Below, piece by piece: positions 1-5,863 of a stretch of DNA of 5,954 bases (positions are counted from its first letter, which is position 1; each line of letters starts with the position of its first letter). The notes below the pieces were generated by a model. The model saw only the letters and a list, made by a program, of their open reading frames with translations, was not told the DNA's origin and did no database searches. The DNA comes from Bacteroidales bacterium (lineage in GTDB: Bacteria; Bacteroidota; Bacteroidia; Bacteroidales; Muribaculaceae), in NCBI GenBank assembly GCA_030526455.1, contig JAUNCU010000174.1:1-5954 (forward strand), read 5' to 3'. The position numbers and the translations under genes are program-made.

Positions 1-25
1 CTTCTTCAACTTCTTAACTTCTATT
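1..25. repeat. Imperfect 8-nt-period direct repeat at left edge
   Basis: Seen directly: a run of related units, CTTCTTCAA (1-9), CTTCTTAA (10-17) and CTTCTATT (18-25), immediately upstream of the regulator gene. The array is cut by the window edge, so its full length is unknown. The units are degenerate, and low-complexity leader sequence is an alternative reading. No convincing promoter is visible in these bases; TATTTG at 22-27 resembles a Bacteroidota -7 box but lacks the two spacer bases, and any -33 box would lie outside the window. Confidence 0.35.
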
Positions 26-51
26 TGAAAAACAACACACCCACAAGAATC

Positions 52-732
52 ATGGCTGATCAAGAAATCATTTCACGCATCAAGTATCTCATCAAGGAGA
101 TGAACTACCGCCAGGCCGACTTCGCCAAGAAAATCGGGGTCGACACTTCCAATCTCTCCAAGTATATGAACGGGCGCTTGCCACTGAGCGACTCGCTTAT
201 CAACCGCATTGTGGTGAACCTGGGCGTGTCGAAGGAATGGCTCGAAAAGGGCACCGACATTCCCTTCGCCAAGCACGCTTCACTGCCCGTGACCACGGTG
301 CCGGCGTGCGACGTGGAAACCATAAGCATGGGCACTCCGGTCTACGACATCGACGTGACCGCCGGCTCCATGCCACGGGCGCGCATGTTTGCCGACGACC
401 TGGTGGTGGGCCACATCAATCTGCCCGACATCATCAGCGAAAACTGCCGCATCGTGCGCGTGAGCGGCGACTCGATGAGCCCCGTGATTCGCAGCGGCGA
501 CTACATTGCCGTGCGCGAACTCACCAATATGCAGTACATCTTCTGGGGCCAAATCTATGTGGTGCTGCTCGACGATTTGCGCTTGGTGAAATATGTGCGC
601 CGCCACGACGACCCCAACATGGTGATTCTGCGCAGCGAAAACCCCAATTACGACGACATGGAGATTAGCCGCGCCGACATTCGCGAACTCATGATGGTGC
701 AGCACGTGCTCCACCTCGACACTAGAAACTAA
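52..732 (+). CDS. XRE-family HTH / S24 (LexA/CI-like) self-cleaving transcriptional regulator
   Basis: A predicted 226-residue cytoplasmic DNA-binding regulator. The N-terminus is an XRE/Cro-CI helix-turn-helix (about residues 5-65; recognition region about 20-42, with LSKYMNGR). The C-terminal half is an S24 peptidase fold with the catalytic serine in GDSM (S141) and the catalytic lysine in LRLVKYV (K180). The 39-residue spacing is close to the Ser/Lys spacing of LexA. An Ala-Gly pair in DVTAGS (A104-G105) lies at the hinge and is the expected autocleavage site. In this family, damage-activated RecA commonly stimulates cleavage and inactivates the repressor; that it happens here is inference. 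An in-frame TTG at 25 would add nine residues, but the ATG at 52 directly precedes the HTH and is preferred. It is CI-like rather than true LexA, which has a winged helix. It is GC-rich like its neighbours and no phage genes are nearby, so it is probably a resident regulator. Its targets are unknown. It probably shares a transcript with the M16 peptidase 15 nt downstream. Confidence 0.88.
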   Translation: MADQEIISRIKYLIKEMNYRQADFAKKIGVDTSNLSKYMNGRLPLSDSLINRIVVNLGVSKEWLEKGTDIPFAKHASLPVTTVPACDVETISMGTPVYDIDVTAGSMPRARMFADDLVVGHINLPDIISENCRIVRVSGDSMSPVIRSGDYIAVRELTNMQYIFWGQIYVVLLDDLRLVKYVRRHDDPNMVILRSENPNYDDMEISRADIRELMMVQHVLHLDTRN

Positions 733-747
733 CACAACTTGACCCAC

Positions 748-1974
748 ATGACACAAAATATATCTATCCACACCCTCCCCAACGGGCTGAAACTCGTGCA
801 CGTGCCTGCAGCGCAGCGCGTGGGCTGGTGCGGGCTGGTGGTGAATGCGGGCAGCCGCGACGACTACGCCGGCCGCCACGGCCTTGCCCACTTCGTGGAA
901 CACACGCTCTTCAAGGGCACCACCCACCGCCGGGCATGGCACATCCTCAACCGCATGGAAACCGTGGGCGGCGAACTCAACGCCTACACCACCAAGGAGG
1001 GAACCGTGCTCTACAGCGTGTTTCCCGAGCCCTATCTGCAGCGCGCCATGGAGTTGATTGCCGACCTGGTGATGTACAGCACCTTCCCCGACCCCGAAAT
1101 CGAGCGCGAGAAGGAGGTGGTGCTCGAGGAGGTGGCGAGTTACCGCGACACGCCCAGCGAAGCGGTATACGACGACTTCGAGGACCTCATCTTCGGCACG
1201 GGCAGCAGCATGGGCCACAACATTCTAGGCTCCGAAGCCCACATCGAAGCCATGGGCAGCGCCGACTGCAGCCGCTACCTGAAGGAGCAATACGTGCCCC
1301 AGAACATGGCGTTCTTCTACATGGGCCCCGCCGACGCCGCCAAGGTGTTTCGCCTGGCCGAAAGATATTTCGCGACCATGCACCACAGCCTCTGCCGCCC
1401 CGAACGCATCACGCCGCCAGTGCTCGACGCCCAGCACAAGGTGGTGGACATCGGTTCGCACCAGAGCCACACCATCGTGGGCGCGCGTGTGCCGGGCATG
1501 CGTCACGAGGGCCGATTCGCCCTGGCGCTGCTCAACAATCTGCTGGCGGGACCGGGCATGAACTCCATGCTCAACGTGCTCATGCGCGAGCGCCGTGGCC
1601 TGGTCTACACCGTGGAGTCGTCGATTGCCAGTTTCACCGACAGCGGCTTGCTGGAGATTTACTTCGGCTGCGAGCAGTGCAAGGTGAAGAAGAGTCTCGA
1701 CATCATCGCCAAGGCCATCGACAGCCTGGCGCAGTCGCCACTGTCGGCCTCGCGCCTCGACGCCGCCAAGCGCCAGTATTGCGGCCAACTCCTCGTGGCG
1801 TCGCAGAATGTGGAATCGATGGCACTGGGAGCAGGCAAGAGCGTGCTCTACTGGGGAAAAGTGTCGAGCGTCGACGACGCCGTGGAGCGCATCCAGGCCG
1901 TAACAGCCGAACAAGTCCGCCAAGCCGCCGAACTCCTCGCCCCCACCAATACCACCATCCTCACCTTCCAGTAA
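748..1974 (+). CDS. M16B-family (pitrilysin-like/insulinase) zinc metallopeptidase
   Basis: A predicted 408-residue zinc-dependent peptidase of the single-unit M16B type (about 45 kDa), related to mitochondrial processing peptidase beta and bacterial YmxG/PqqL-like proteins. The inverted zinc motif HxxEH is HFVEH (H48, E51 catalytic, H52). The third zinc ligand is the expected downstream glutamate, E128 in VVLEEV, 76 residues after H52. The typical GGELNAYTTKEGT segment lies between them. The C-terminal domain carries the R/Y substrate-binding motif (R280-E-R-R-G-L-V-Y287). All active-site elements are present, so the enzyme should be active; M16B enzymes usually dimerise and degrade or process peptides in a closed chamber. 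No signal peptide or membrane segment is visible, so it is probably cytoplasmic. The ATG at 748 is preferred over an in-frame TTG at 739. It follows the S24 regulator by 15 nt and is probably in the same operon. The substrate is unknown. Confidence 0.93.
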   Translation: MTQNISIHTLPNGLKLVHVPAAQRVGWCGLVVNAGSRDDYAGRHGLAHFVEHTLFKGTTHRRAWHILNRMETVGGELNAYTTKEGTVLYSVFPEPYLQRAMELIADLVMYSTFPDPEIEREKEVVLEEVASYRDTPSEAVYDDFEDLIFGTGSSMGHNILGSEAHIEAMGSADCSRYLKEQYVPQNMAFFYMGPADAAKVFRLAERYFATMHHSLCRPERITPPVLDAQHKVVDIGSHQSHTIVGARVPGMRHEGRFALALLNNLLAGPGMNSMLNVLMRERRGLVYTVESSIASFTDSGLLEIYFGCEQCKVKKSLDIIAKAIDSLAQSPLSASRLDAAKRQYCGQLLVASQNVESMALGAGKSVLYWGKVSSVDDAVERIQAVTAEQVRQAAELLAPTNTTILTFQ

Positions 1975-2000
1975 AAAAAGACAATCCCCACACACCGCCA

Positions 2001-2032
2001 TTTGGAATTAGTGCACAAATACACTAATTTTG
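2001..2032 (+). promoter_or_regulatory. Bacteroidota-type promoter for the PDDEXK nuclease gene
   Basis: A -33 box TTTG (2001-2004) and a -7 box TAATTTTG (2025-2032, matching TAnnTTTG) are separated by 20 nt, which fits the known Bacteroidota housekeeping promoter exactly. Transcription would start around 2038-2040, only a few bases before the ATG at 2047, giving a very short leader. It gives the nuclease gene transcription independent of the upstream M16 unit. Confidence 0.72.
2006..2029. promoter_or_regulatory. Inverted repeat between promoter boxes, candidate operator
   Basis: AATTAGTG (2006-2013) and CACTAATT (2022-2029) are perfect 8-nt inverted arms around an 8-nt centre. The repeat fills the spacer between the -33 and -7 boxes and overlaps the -7 box. 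A dimeric repressor bound here would block RNA polymerase. This placement is the only evidence; the cognate protein is not identified, and some of the symmetry comes from A/T-rich sequence. Confidence 0.42.
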
Positions 2033-2046
2033 TAAAAAAGTAGATT

Positions 2047-3183
2047 ATGGAAAAAATAAGCATTCAGTATAACCAAGCGGTGCAACGCATCAAGTCGGCT
2101 ATCCTTCAAAGTCAGGCTGAAGCCGCCAAGGCTGTAAACAGCCAGATGCTAACACTATATTTTGGCGTAGGCAAGTATGTTTCCGAAAACACCCGAACCG
2201 GCTCTTGGGGCACAGGCGCTATTGAGACCATTAGCGCTCAGTTAAAGAGAGAACTGCCAGGGTTGCGAGGTTTTGGAGTATCAAATATAAAATACATGCG
2301 CCTTTTTTATGAAACATGGAACGACTTCATAATTCGCCAGCCAATGGCTGGCGAATTACAAAATGCTGAAAATAAAGATAATATCATAAAGAATGATTTA
2401 CTGCATCTAATTCGTCAGCCAATGGCTGGCGAATTAGATTGGCACGATTTCTTTTCGGTAAGTTTTTCCCATCATATCGAAATCCTCTCCAAGACAAAAA
2501 CCTTAGAAGAACGAGTTTTCTACATTCATCAAGCAGCCACATTGCATTGGGACAAATACACCTTGCGCGATAATCTAAAAGCCGACCTGTATCACCACCA
2601 ATCGCAAATGCCAAGCAATTTTTCTCAAACGATGCCATCAACTCGACATGCACTAAAAGCAATTTCTATGTTTAAAGACGAGTACTTGCTCGACTTTATA
2701 AATGTGGAAGAACTTGGTGAGCGTGACGCACAAGATGTTGACGAAAGGGTAATTGAACACTCTATTGTGGCCAATGTGAAAAATTTCATTCTCACATTTG
2801 GTAAAGATTTCACTTTTATAGGCAACCAAGTACACATCGACAAGTTTGGACACGACCATTGGGTAGACTTGCTCTTTTTTAATAGAGAACTGCAAAGTTT
2901 GGTTGTATTTGAATTGAAAAAAGGAAGTTTCAAACCATCATATTTGGGGCAACTAGCCGCTTACATTCGCATGCTTAACGACGACGAGCGCAAACCTCAC
3001 GAGAATCCCACAATAGGCATTGTGCTTTGTCGCGATGCCGACAGAACCTACGTAGAATACATCCTTCAAGACTACACTCAACCAATGGGAGTGGCCACTT
3101 ATCAAGTGATGCCTGAGAAATTAAAAGAAGTGCTTCCTCCTGAGGAAGGATTCAAGAAAATCCTCGAGGGTGAGGAACTATAA
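2047..3183 (+). CDS. DUF1016 / YhcG-family PDDEXK nuclease domain protein
   Basis: A predicted 378-residue protein of the YhcG (DUF1016) family. The N-terminal DUF1016_N region covers about residues 1-175 (includes YFGVGKYVSE, the LPGLRGFGVSNIKYMRLFYETW stretch around 70-91, and FSVSFSHHIEIL). The C-terminal PDDEXK nuclease-like domain covers about 200-365, including KDEYLLDFINVEELGERD and ILTFGKDFTFIGNQ. The catalytic set appears intact: D274 in WVDLLFF, E289 and K291 in FELKK, and Q302-x3-Y306. PDDEXK enzymes usually cleave DNA with a divalent metal; the cellular role of this family is poorly defined, and members are often found in mobile or defence-rich regions. Base composition is far more AT-rich than both neighbours, and it has its own promoter, so horizontal acquisition is likely. 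Residues 92-132 carry two copies of IRQPMAGEL (96-104 and 122-130) encoded by palindromic DNA. No restriction-modification partner lies beside it. Start chosen at the ATG just after the promoter; the M1-E-K-I-S start is typical. Confidence 0.93.
   Translation: MEKISIQYNQAVQRIKSAILQSQAEAAKAVNSQMLTLYFGVGKYVSENTRTGSWGTGAIETISAQLKRELPGLRGFGVSNIKYMRLFYETWNDFIIRQPMAGELQNAENKDNIIKNDLLHLIRQPMAGELDWHDFFSVSFSHHIEILSKTKTLEERVFYIHQAATLHWDKYTLRDNLKADLYHHQSQMPSNFSQTMPSTRHALKAISMFKDEYLLDFINVEELGERDAQDVDERVIEHSIVANVKNFILTFGKDFTFIGNQVHIDKFGHDHWVDLLFFNRELQSLVVFELKKGSFKPSYLGQLAAYIRMLNDDERKPHENPTIGIVLCRDADRTYVEYILQDYTQPMGVATYQVMPEKLKEVLPPEEGFKKILEGEEL
2330..2358. repeat. Perfect palindrome inside the nuclease gene (copy 1)
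   Basis: Arms TAATTCGCCAGCC (2330-2342) and GGCTGGCGAATTA (2346-2358) are exactly complementary around the three-base centre AAT, giving a 13-bp stem in single-stranded DNA or mRNA. It is translated in frame as IRQPMAGEL. It is locally GC-richer than the AT-rich gene around it. There is no following T-tract, so it is not a terminator. Confidence 0.9.
2405..2439. repeat. Near-perfect palindrome inside the nuclease gene (copy 2)
   Basis: Arms at 2405-2420 and 2424-2439 pair over 16 positions around AAT, with a single G·T mismatch (T2415 against G2429). The core matches copy 1 except C to T at that one position. Copy 2 lies exactly 78 nt (26 codons) after copy 1, so it is read in the same frame and again gives IRQPMAGEL. 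Confidence 0.9.
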
Positions 3184-3212
3184 GCGCACACACTAACACC
3201 ATATTTTTTCTT

Positions 3213-3980
3213 ATGCAAATTCTGCTTGCTAATGCTAAAATAATGAATGAGGGCTGCTCGGTGAAGCCGCTGAGTGTGCCTATGTTTCAGCATGTGGCCG
3301 ATGTGCTGGCTGCTGAGATGGCGCAGGTGGATGCCACCGAGATGGCGCAGATGCTGGGATGCAGCCTGCCACTGGCGATGGAGAACTGCGAGCGTTACCG
3401 CGCGTGGGGCATCGCCGAGAAAATGCCCGCCATCATGGCCTACAATGGCCAGGCCTACAAGCACCTGAAGGCCGCCACGCTCAGCCCCGAGGCACTCGAC
3501 TATGCCGGCAGCCACCTGTGGATCACCTGTTTCCTCTATGGCCTGCTGCGCCCCATGGACGCCATCGCGCCCTACCGCATGGAGCACACCGTGGTGCTCG
3601 AAGCCACCGGCGACCGCCCCATGAACCAATTCTGGCGCGACCGCCTCACCGATGTGCTCATCCACAGCGTGAAGGCCGACGACGGCATCCTCCTCCACCT
3701 CTCCACCACCGAATATGAGCACCTCTTCGACTGGAAGCGCGTGAAGCGCGAGGTGACGGTGATCAAGCCCGTGTTCTACGCCCGCAACAAGCGCGGCGAC
3801 CTGCAGGTGCAGGCCGTGTGGGCCAAGGCGTGCCGTGGCGCCATGGTGCGCTTCGTGCTCGAAAACCGCATCACCGACCCCGAGATGCTCACCGCCTTCA
3901 CCCACGAAGGCTTCTTCTACAACCCCGAAGGCCCAGCCGTGGCCCCCAAAAGCGCCACCCGCTTTATCTTCACCCAGTGA
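3213..3980 (+). CDS. yaaA: YaaA-family (DUF328/UPF0246) peroxide stress protein
   Basis: A predicted 255-residue cytoplasmic protein of the YaaA family, whose E. coli member limits DNA damage during hydrogen peroxide stress by lowering intracellular free iron and has been reported to bind DNA. Family motifs occur in order: MAYNGQAYKHL (75-85), LYGLLRPMDAIAPYRMEH (108-125), the FW pair at 140-141, LHLSTTEY (161-168), PVF (186-188) and AKACRGAMVRFVLEN (204-218). Length is the usual 250-260. The N-terminus reads MQILLANAKIM where many relatives have an SPAKT-like segment, a modest divergence. It is strongly GC-rich, like the M16 gene and unlike the nuclease gene 29 nt upstream. No good promoter is visible in that 29-nt gap, so it may be read from the nuclease promoter or from read-through of the M16 unit. 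Confidence 0.9.
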   Translation: MQILLANAKIMNEGCSVKPLSVPMFQHVADVLAAEMAQVDATEMAQMLGCSLPLAMENCERYRAWGIAEKMPAIMAYNGQAYKHLKAATLSPEALDYAGSHLWITCFLYGLLRPMDAIAPYRMEHTVVLEATGDRPMNQFWRDRLTDVLIHSVKADDGILLHLSTTEYEHLFDWKRVKREVTVIKPVFYARNKRGDLQVQAVWAKACRGAMVRFVLENRITDPEMLTAFTHEGFFYNPEGPAVAPKSATRFIFTQ

Positions 3981-3981
3981 A

Positions 3982-4016
3982 CCTCCATTTTTGGGGGAAT
4001 TAAATAGTTTTTTTTG
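3982..4016 (+). terminator. Weak possible terminator after yaaA
   Basis: CCTCCA (3982-3987) can pair with TGGGGG (3992-3997; one T·G wobble) around a TTTT loop just after the yaaA stop. An eight-T run follows, but only about 10 nt later (4008-4015), so it is not a classical intrinsic terminator. The last T's also form part of the frr -33 box. Confidence 0.25.
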
Positions 4017-4044
4017 CTAAAACGGAGAAAAATTACTATTTTCG
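4013..4044 (+). promoter_or_regulatory. Bacteroidota-type promoter for frr
   Basis: TTTG (4013-4016) is followed after 20 nt by TATTTTCG (4037-4044), one mismatch from TAnnTTTG. The predicted start is near 4050, leaving an untranslated leader of roughly 65 nt before the frr ATG at 4115. I see no riboswitch or strong hairpin in that leader. Confidence 0.65.
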
Positions 4045-4114
4045 TAACCGAAAGCAATTTATTGCGCCAGTCACTATCGAAAATAAAACAACTAATATAT
4101 AATTTCGACCTATT

Positions 4115-4675
4115 ATGAACGACGTGAAATTTTATCTCGACCCCGCTGAAAAGAAGATGGGCGAGGCTACCAACTATCTGGAAGAGGCTTTGGCACACAT
4201 CCGCGCTGGTAAGGCCAACGTAAAAATCCTCGACGGCGTGAAAGTTGACGCCTACGGAAGCAAAATGGCGCTCAACGCCGTGGCCAACATCAGTGTGCCC
4301 GATGCACGCTCTATCGTGATCACTCCTTGGGACAAGAGCATGTTCCGCCTCATCGAAAAGGCCATCATGGACTCTAACGTGGGCATCACTCCCGAAAACA
4401 ACGGTGAAGTGATTCGCCTCAACATCCCACCATTGACCGAGGAACGCCGTAAGCAACTCGTGAAGGACTCTAAGGCCGAAAGCGAAAAAGCAAAAGTGAG
4501 CATCCGCAACGCACGCCGCGAAGCCATCGAAGGCTTGAAGAAGGCCGTGAAGGAAGGTATGGCCGAAGACGTGGAAAAAGACGCCGAAGCAAAGGTGCAA
4601 AAACTCCACGACAAGTTCCTCAAGAAAGTTGACGAACTCTTCGCAGCCAAGGAAAAAGAAATCCTCACCGTATAA
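4115..4675 (+). CDS. frr: Ribosome recycling factor (RRF)
   Basis: A 186-residue full-length RRF. With EF-G it splits the post-termination ribosome into subunits so they can start a new round of translation; it is essential in most bacteria and cytosolic. Sequence support: the domain I/II junction IRAGKANVKILDGVKVDAYG (29-48), corresponding to E. coli IRTGRASPSLLDG...YG; the SVPDARSIVITPWDKSM block; NIPPLTEERRKQLVK; and the helical VSIRNARREA segment followed by a long charged C-terminal helix ending AAKEKEILTV. It has its own promoter and is followed by a strong terminator, so it appears monocistronic. GC content is intermediate, with the biased codon use expected of a well-expressed gene. 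From memory, pyrH and rsgA often lie beside frr in Bacteroidales; neither is visible here. Confidence 0.98.
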   Translation: MNDVKFYLDPAEKKMGEATNYLEEALAHIRAGKANVKILDGVKVDAYGSKMALNAVANISVPDARSIVITPWDKSMFRLIEKAIMDSNVGITPENNGEVIRLNIPPLTEERRKQLVKDSKAESEKAKVSIRNARREAIEGLKKAVKEGMAEDVEKDAEAKVQKLHDKFLKKVDELFAAKEKEILTV

Positions 4676-4682
4676 AGCCCAC

Positions 4683-4715
4683 AAAAAAAGCAGCGCCCCA
4701 CAAAAAAGCGCCGCT
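4683..4715 (-). terminator. Minus-strand hairpin with T-run, possible second terminator
   Basis: Read on the minus strand, AGCGGCGC (4715-4708) pairs with GCGCTGCT (4696-4689; one mismatch) and is followed by seven T's (4689-4683). It could catch leftward transcripts from the glycosyltransferase that pass the first hairpin. The stem is short and the loop is 11 nt. Confidence 0.35.
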
Positions 4716-4737
4716 CAACCAAGGCTACCACAAAACA

Positions 4738-4790
4738 AAGGCCACCGATTCCCCACCACAACCAAGGAATCGGCGGCTTTATTATTTTTG
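4738..4790 (+). terminator. Rho-independent terminator of frr
   Basis: GCCACCGATTCC (4741-4752) pairs with GGAATCGGCGGC (4766-4777) with one A-C mismatch, and the stem extends outwards by a G·T and two A-T pairs. A T-rich tract (TTTATTATTTTT, 4778-4789) follows directly. It lies about 65 nt after the frr stop. The opposite side is A-rich, so weaker bidirectional activity is possible. Confidence 0.82.
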
Positions 4791-4798
4791 CCATAAAG

Positions 4799-4838
4799 AA
4801 AAAAAATCCTAGAAATCTAGTCGTCTAGATATCTAGGA
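4799..4838 (-). terminator. Minus-strand terminator of the glycosyltransferase gene
   Basis: TCCTAGAAATCTAG (4807-4820) and CTAGATATCTAGGA (4825-4838) form a 14-position stem with one A-A mismatch and a four-base loop. On the minus strand this hairpin is followed by eight T's (4806-4799). It lies 26 nt past the glycosyltransferase stop. The stem is AT-rich, so its strength is uncertain. Confidence 0.6.
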
Positions 4839-4840
4839 AT
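4809..4840. repeat. Four-unit degenerate 8-nt tandem array (CTAGnnnT)
   Basis: Four consecutive 8-nt units all start CTAG and end in T: CTAGAAAT, CTAGTCGT, CTAGATAT, CTAGGAAT. The array coincides with the minus-strand terminator hairpin, so the symmetry of CTAG itself partly explains the stem. Confidence 0.65.
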
Positions 4841-4864
4841 CCTACATTGTATCCTTTTCTCGTG

Positions 4865-5800
4865 CTATAGCAAATGGCGGGCTAGGCGGGAGGCTCCTCG
4901 CTGGCCTTTGCTGGTGAGGTGGTAGAGTAGCGGGATGGCTAGGCGGCGGATGATGCCTGTCGCTAGGCGGTGGCGGGTGGGGGTGTAGAGGGCGCGGGCT
5001 TCGGCTTGGTGGCCTTCTTTGGCGTAATGCGCCGCGAGGATGAGGCGGCGGAAGTCGATGAGGCGCAGCAGTCGCGCCTTCTCGGCCACCGAAGATGCGG
5101 CCACATATCCTTCCACCGTGTCGATCACGCGTTCCCATCGACCCGCACGGCTGAAGAAACCCGTGCCCGTAATCGATGCCGCTCCGCTGTCGTAGATATC
5201 CACCAGCGGCATGTCGATGAATGCCATGCGTGGCTGAGCCAGCATGAGGCGAATGCCCAGTTCCCAGTCGTTCCACTCATAGAAATCGGTGTTCCACAGT
5301 CCGCTACGGTCGAAGAACTCGCGCCTCACGGCATAGCGCTGCGTGGCGAGAATGCTGTGCAGAATCTGGTTGGCGAAGGCGTCGGTGGTGAAATATGGCA
5401 GCGGTCGCTCACTGCCGTCGCGGCTGTGCAGAATGGCTTTCACCACCGCCACATCGAGCGATTCGTGCTGCTCAATGGCGTGGCGATACTCCTCCACGAG
5501 CGTGGGGCGCATGGTGTCGTCGCTGTCGAAAAACAGCACCCATTCGCCCGTGGCTTCACGGTAGCCACGGTTGCGCGCCGCGGGAGCATTGCGCTCCGCC
5601 TCCTGCACCACCTTCACCTCAAAGTCGGCACTGGCATGCGCCGCCGCAAAATCCTGAAGCACCTGCAGCGAGGCATCGGTGCTGAAATTGTCCACCAGCA
5701 CCACCTGCAGCGGCCGGTGAGTCTGCGCCAGCACCGAGTCGAGCGTAGGCTTCACCTTCTCAGCACGGTTAAAAACGGGTATGATAATAGAAAACTGCAT
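4865..5800 (-). CDS. Family 2 glycosyltransferase (GT-A fold)
   Basis: A predicted 311-residue GT2 enzyme that transfers a sugar from a nucleotide-sugar donor to a glycan or lipid-linked acceptor, probably for surface polysaccharide or O-glycan assembly; donor and acceptor cannot be read from the sequence. The N-terminus has the family's opening FSIIIPVFNRAEKV strand, then the nucleotide-binding VLVDNFSTD (D37). The metal-binding motif is FFDSDD (D92-S-D94-D95). PAARNRGYREATGEWV (73-88) precedes it, and the likely acceptor/catalytic-base region is NDWEL (177-181, ED-like motif). The C-terminal about 90 residues are basic and helical, with no clear transmembrane segment, suggesting a cytoplasmic or membrane-associated protein. 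Start chosen at the ATG at 5800; a GTG directly before it (5803) is an alternative. It is GC-rich and convergent with frr. No other polysaccharide genes are within view, so it is either an orphan or the edge of a cluster to the right. Confidence 0.9.
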   Translation of the reverse strand: MQFSIIIPVFNRAEKVKPTLDSVLAQTHRPLQVVLVDNFSTDASLQVLQDFAAAHASADFEVKVVQEAERNAPAARNRGYREATGEWVLFFDSDDTMRPTLVEEYRHAIEQHESLDVAVVKAILHSRDGSERPLPYFTTDAFANQILHSILATQRYAVRREFFDRSGLWNTDFYEWNDWELGIRLMLAQPRMAFIDMPLVDIYDSGAASITGTGFFSRAGRWERVIDTVEGYVAASSVAEKARLLRLIDFRRLILAAHYAKEGHQAEARALYTPTRHRLATGIIRRLAIPLLYHLTSKGQRGASRLARHLL

Positions 5801-5822
5801 CACTTTTTCACGCTTTTCACTA

Positions 5823-5854
5823 CAAAGATAATGGAAAAACGCATATTATTGAAA
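5823..5854 (-). promoter_or_regulatory. Bacteroidota-type promoter for the glycosyltransferase
   Basis: On the minus strand a -7 box TATCTTTG (5830-5823, perfect TAnnTTTG) lies 20 nt downstream of TTTC (5854-5851), one mismatch from the -33 consensus TTTG. Predicted transcription start is near 5817, leaving a leader of under 20 nt before the ATG at 5800. Confidence 0.6.
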
Positions 5855-5863
5855 AAAAACTCT

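Noticed and set aside
52..732. S24 regulator as evidence of a prophage
   Set aside because: No integrase, structural or replication genes are nearby, and its base composition matches the resident GC-rich genes, so a chromosomal regulator is simpler.
280..1218. Long minus-strand open frame opposite the S24 and M16 genes
   Set aside because: It is antisense to two well-supported genes and its translation is His/Val/Ala-rich without any recognisable domain, as expected from the opposite strand of GC-rich coding DNA. Similar antisense frames at 1225-2001, 3102-3905 and 3917-4684 were rejected for the same reason.
828..2027. Long plus-strand open frame within the M16 gene in another reading frame
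   Set aside because: The translation is Arg/Pro/His-rich low-complexity sequence and fully overlaps a peptidase gene with an intact active site.
2330..2439. CRISPR-like array or terminators from the repeated palindromes
   Set aside because: There are only two copies, they are translated within one intact coding frame, and no T-tract follows either hairpin.
2047..3183. Part of a type I restriction-modification or toxin-antitoxin system
   Set aside because: DUF1016 genes often occur near such systems, but neither neighbour (M16 peptidase, yaaA) encodes a methyltransferase, specificity subunit, toxin or antitoxin.
4045..4114. Riboswitch or leader control element before frr
   Set aside because: Only a trivial 5-bp hairpin (GCAAT/ATTGC) is visible in the A/T-rich leader; nothing resembles a known regulatory fold.
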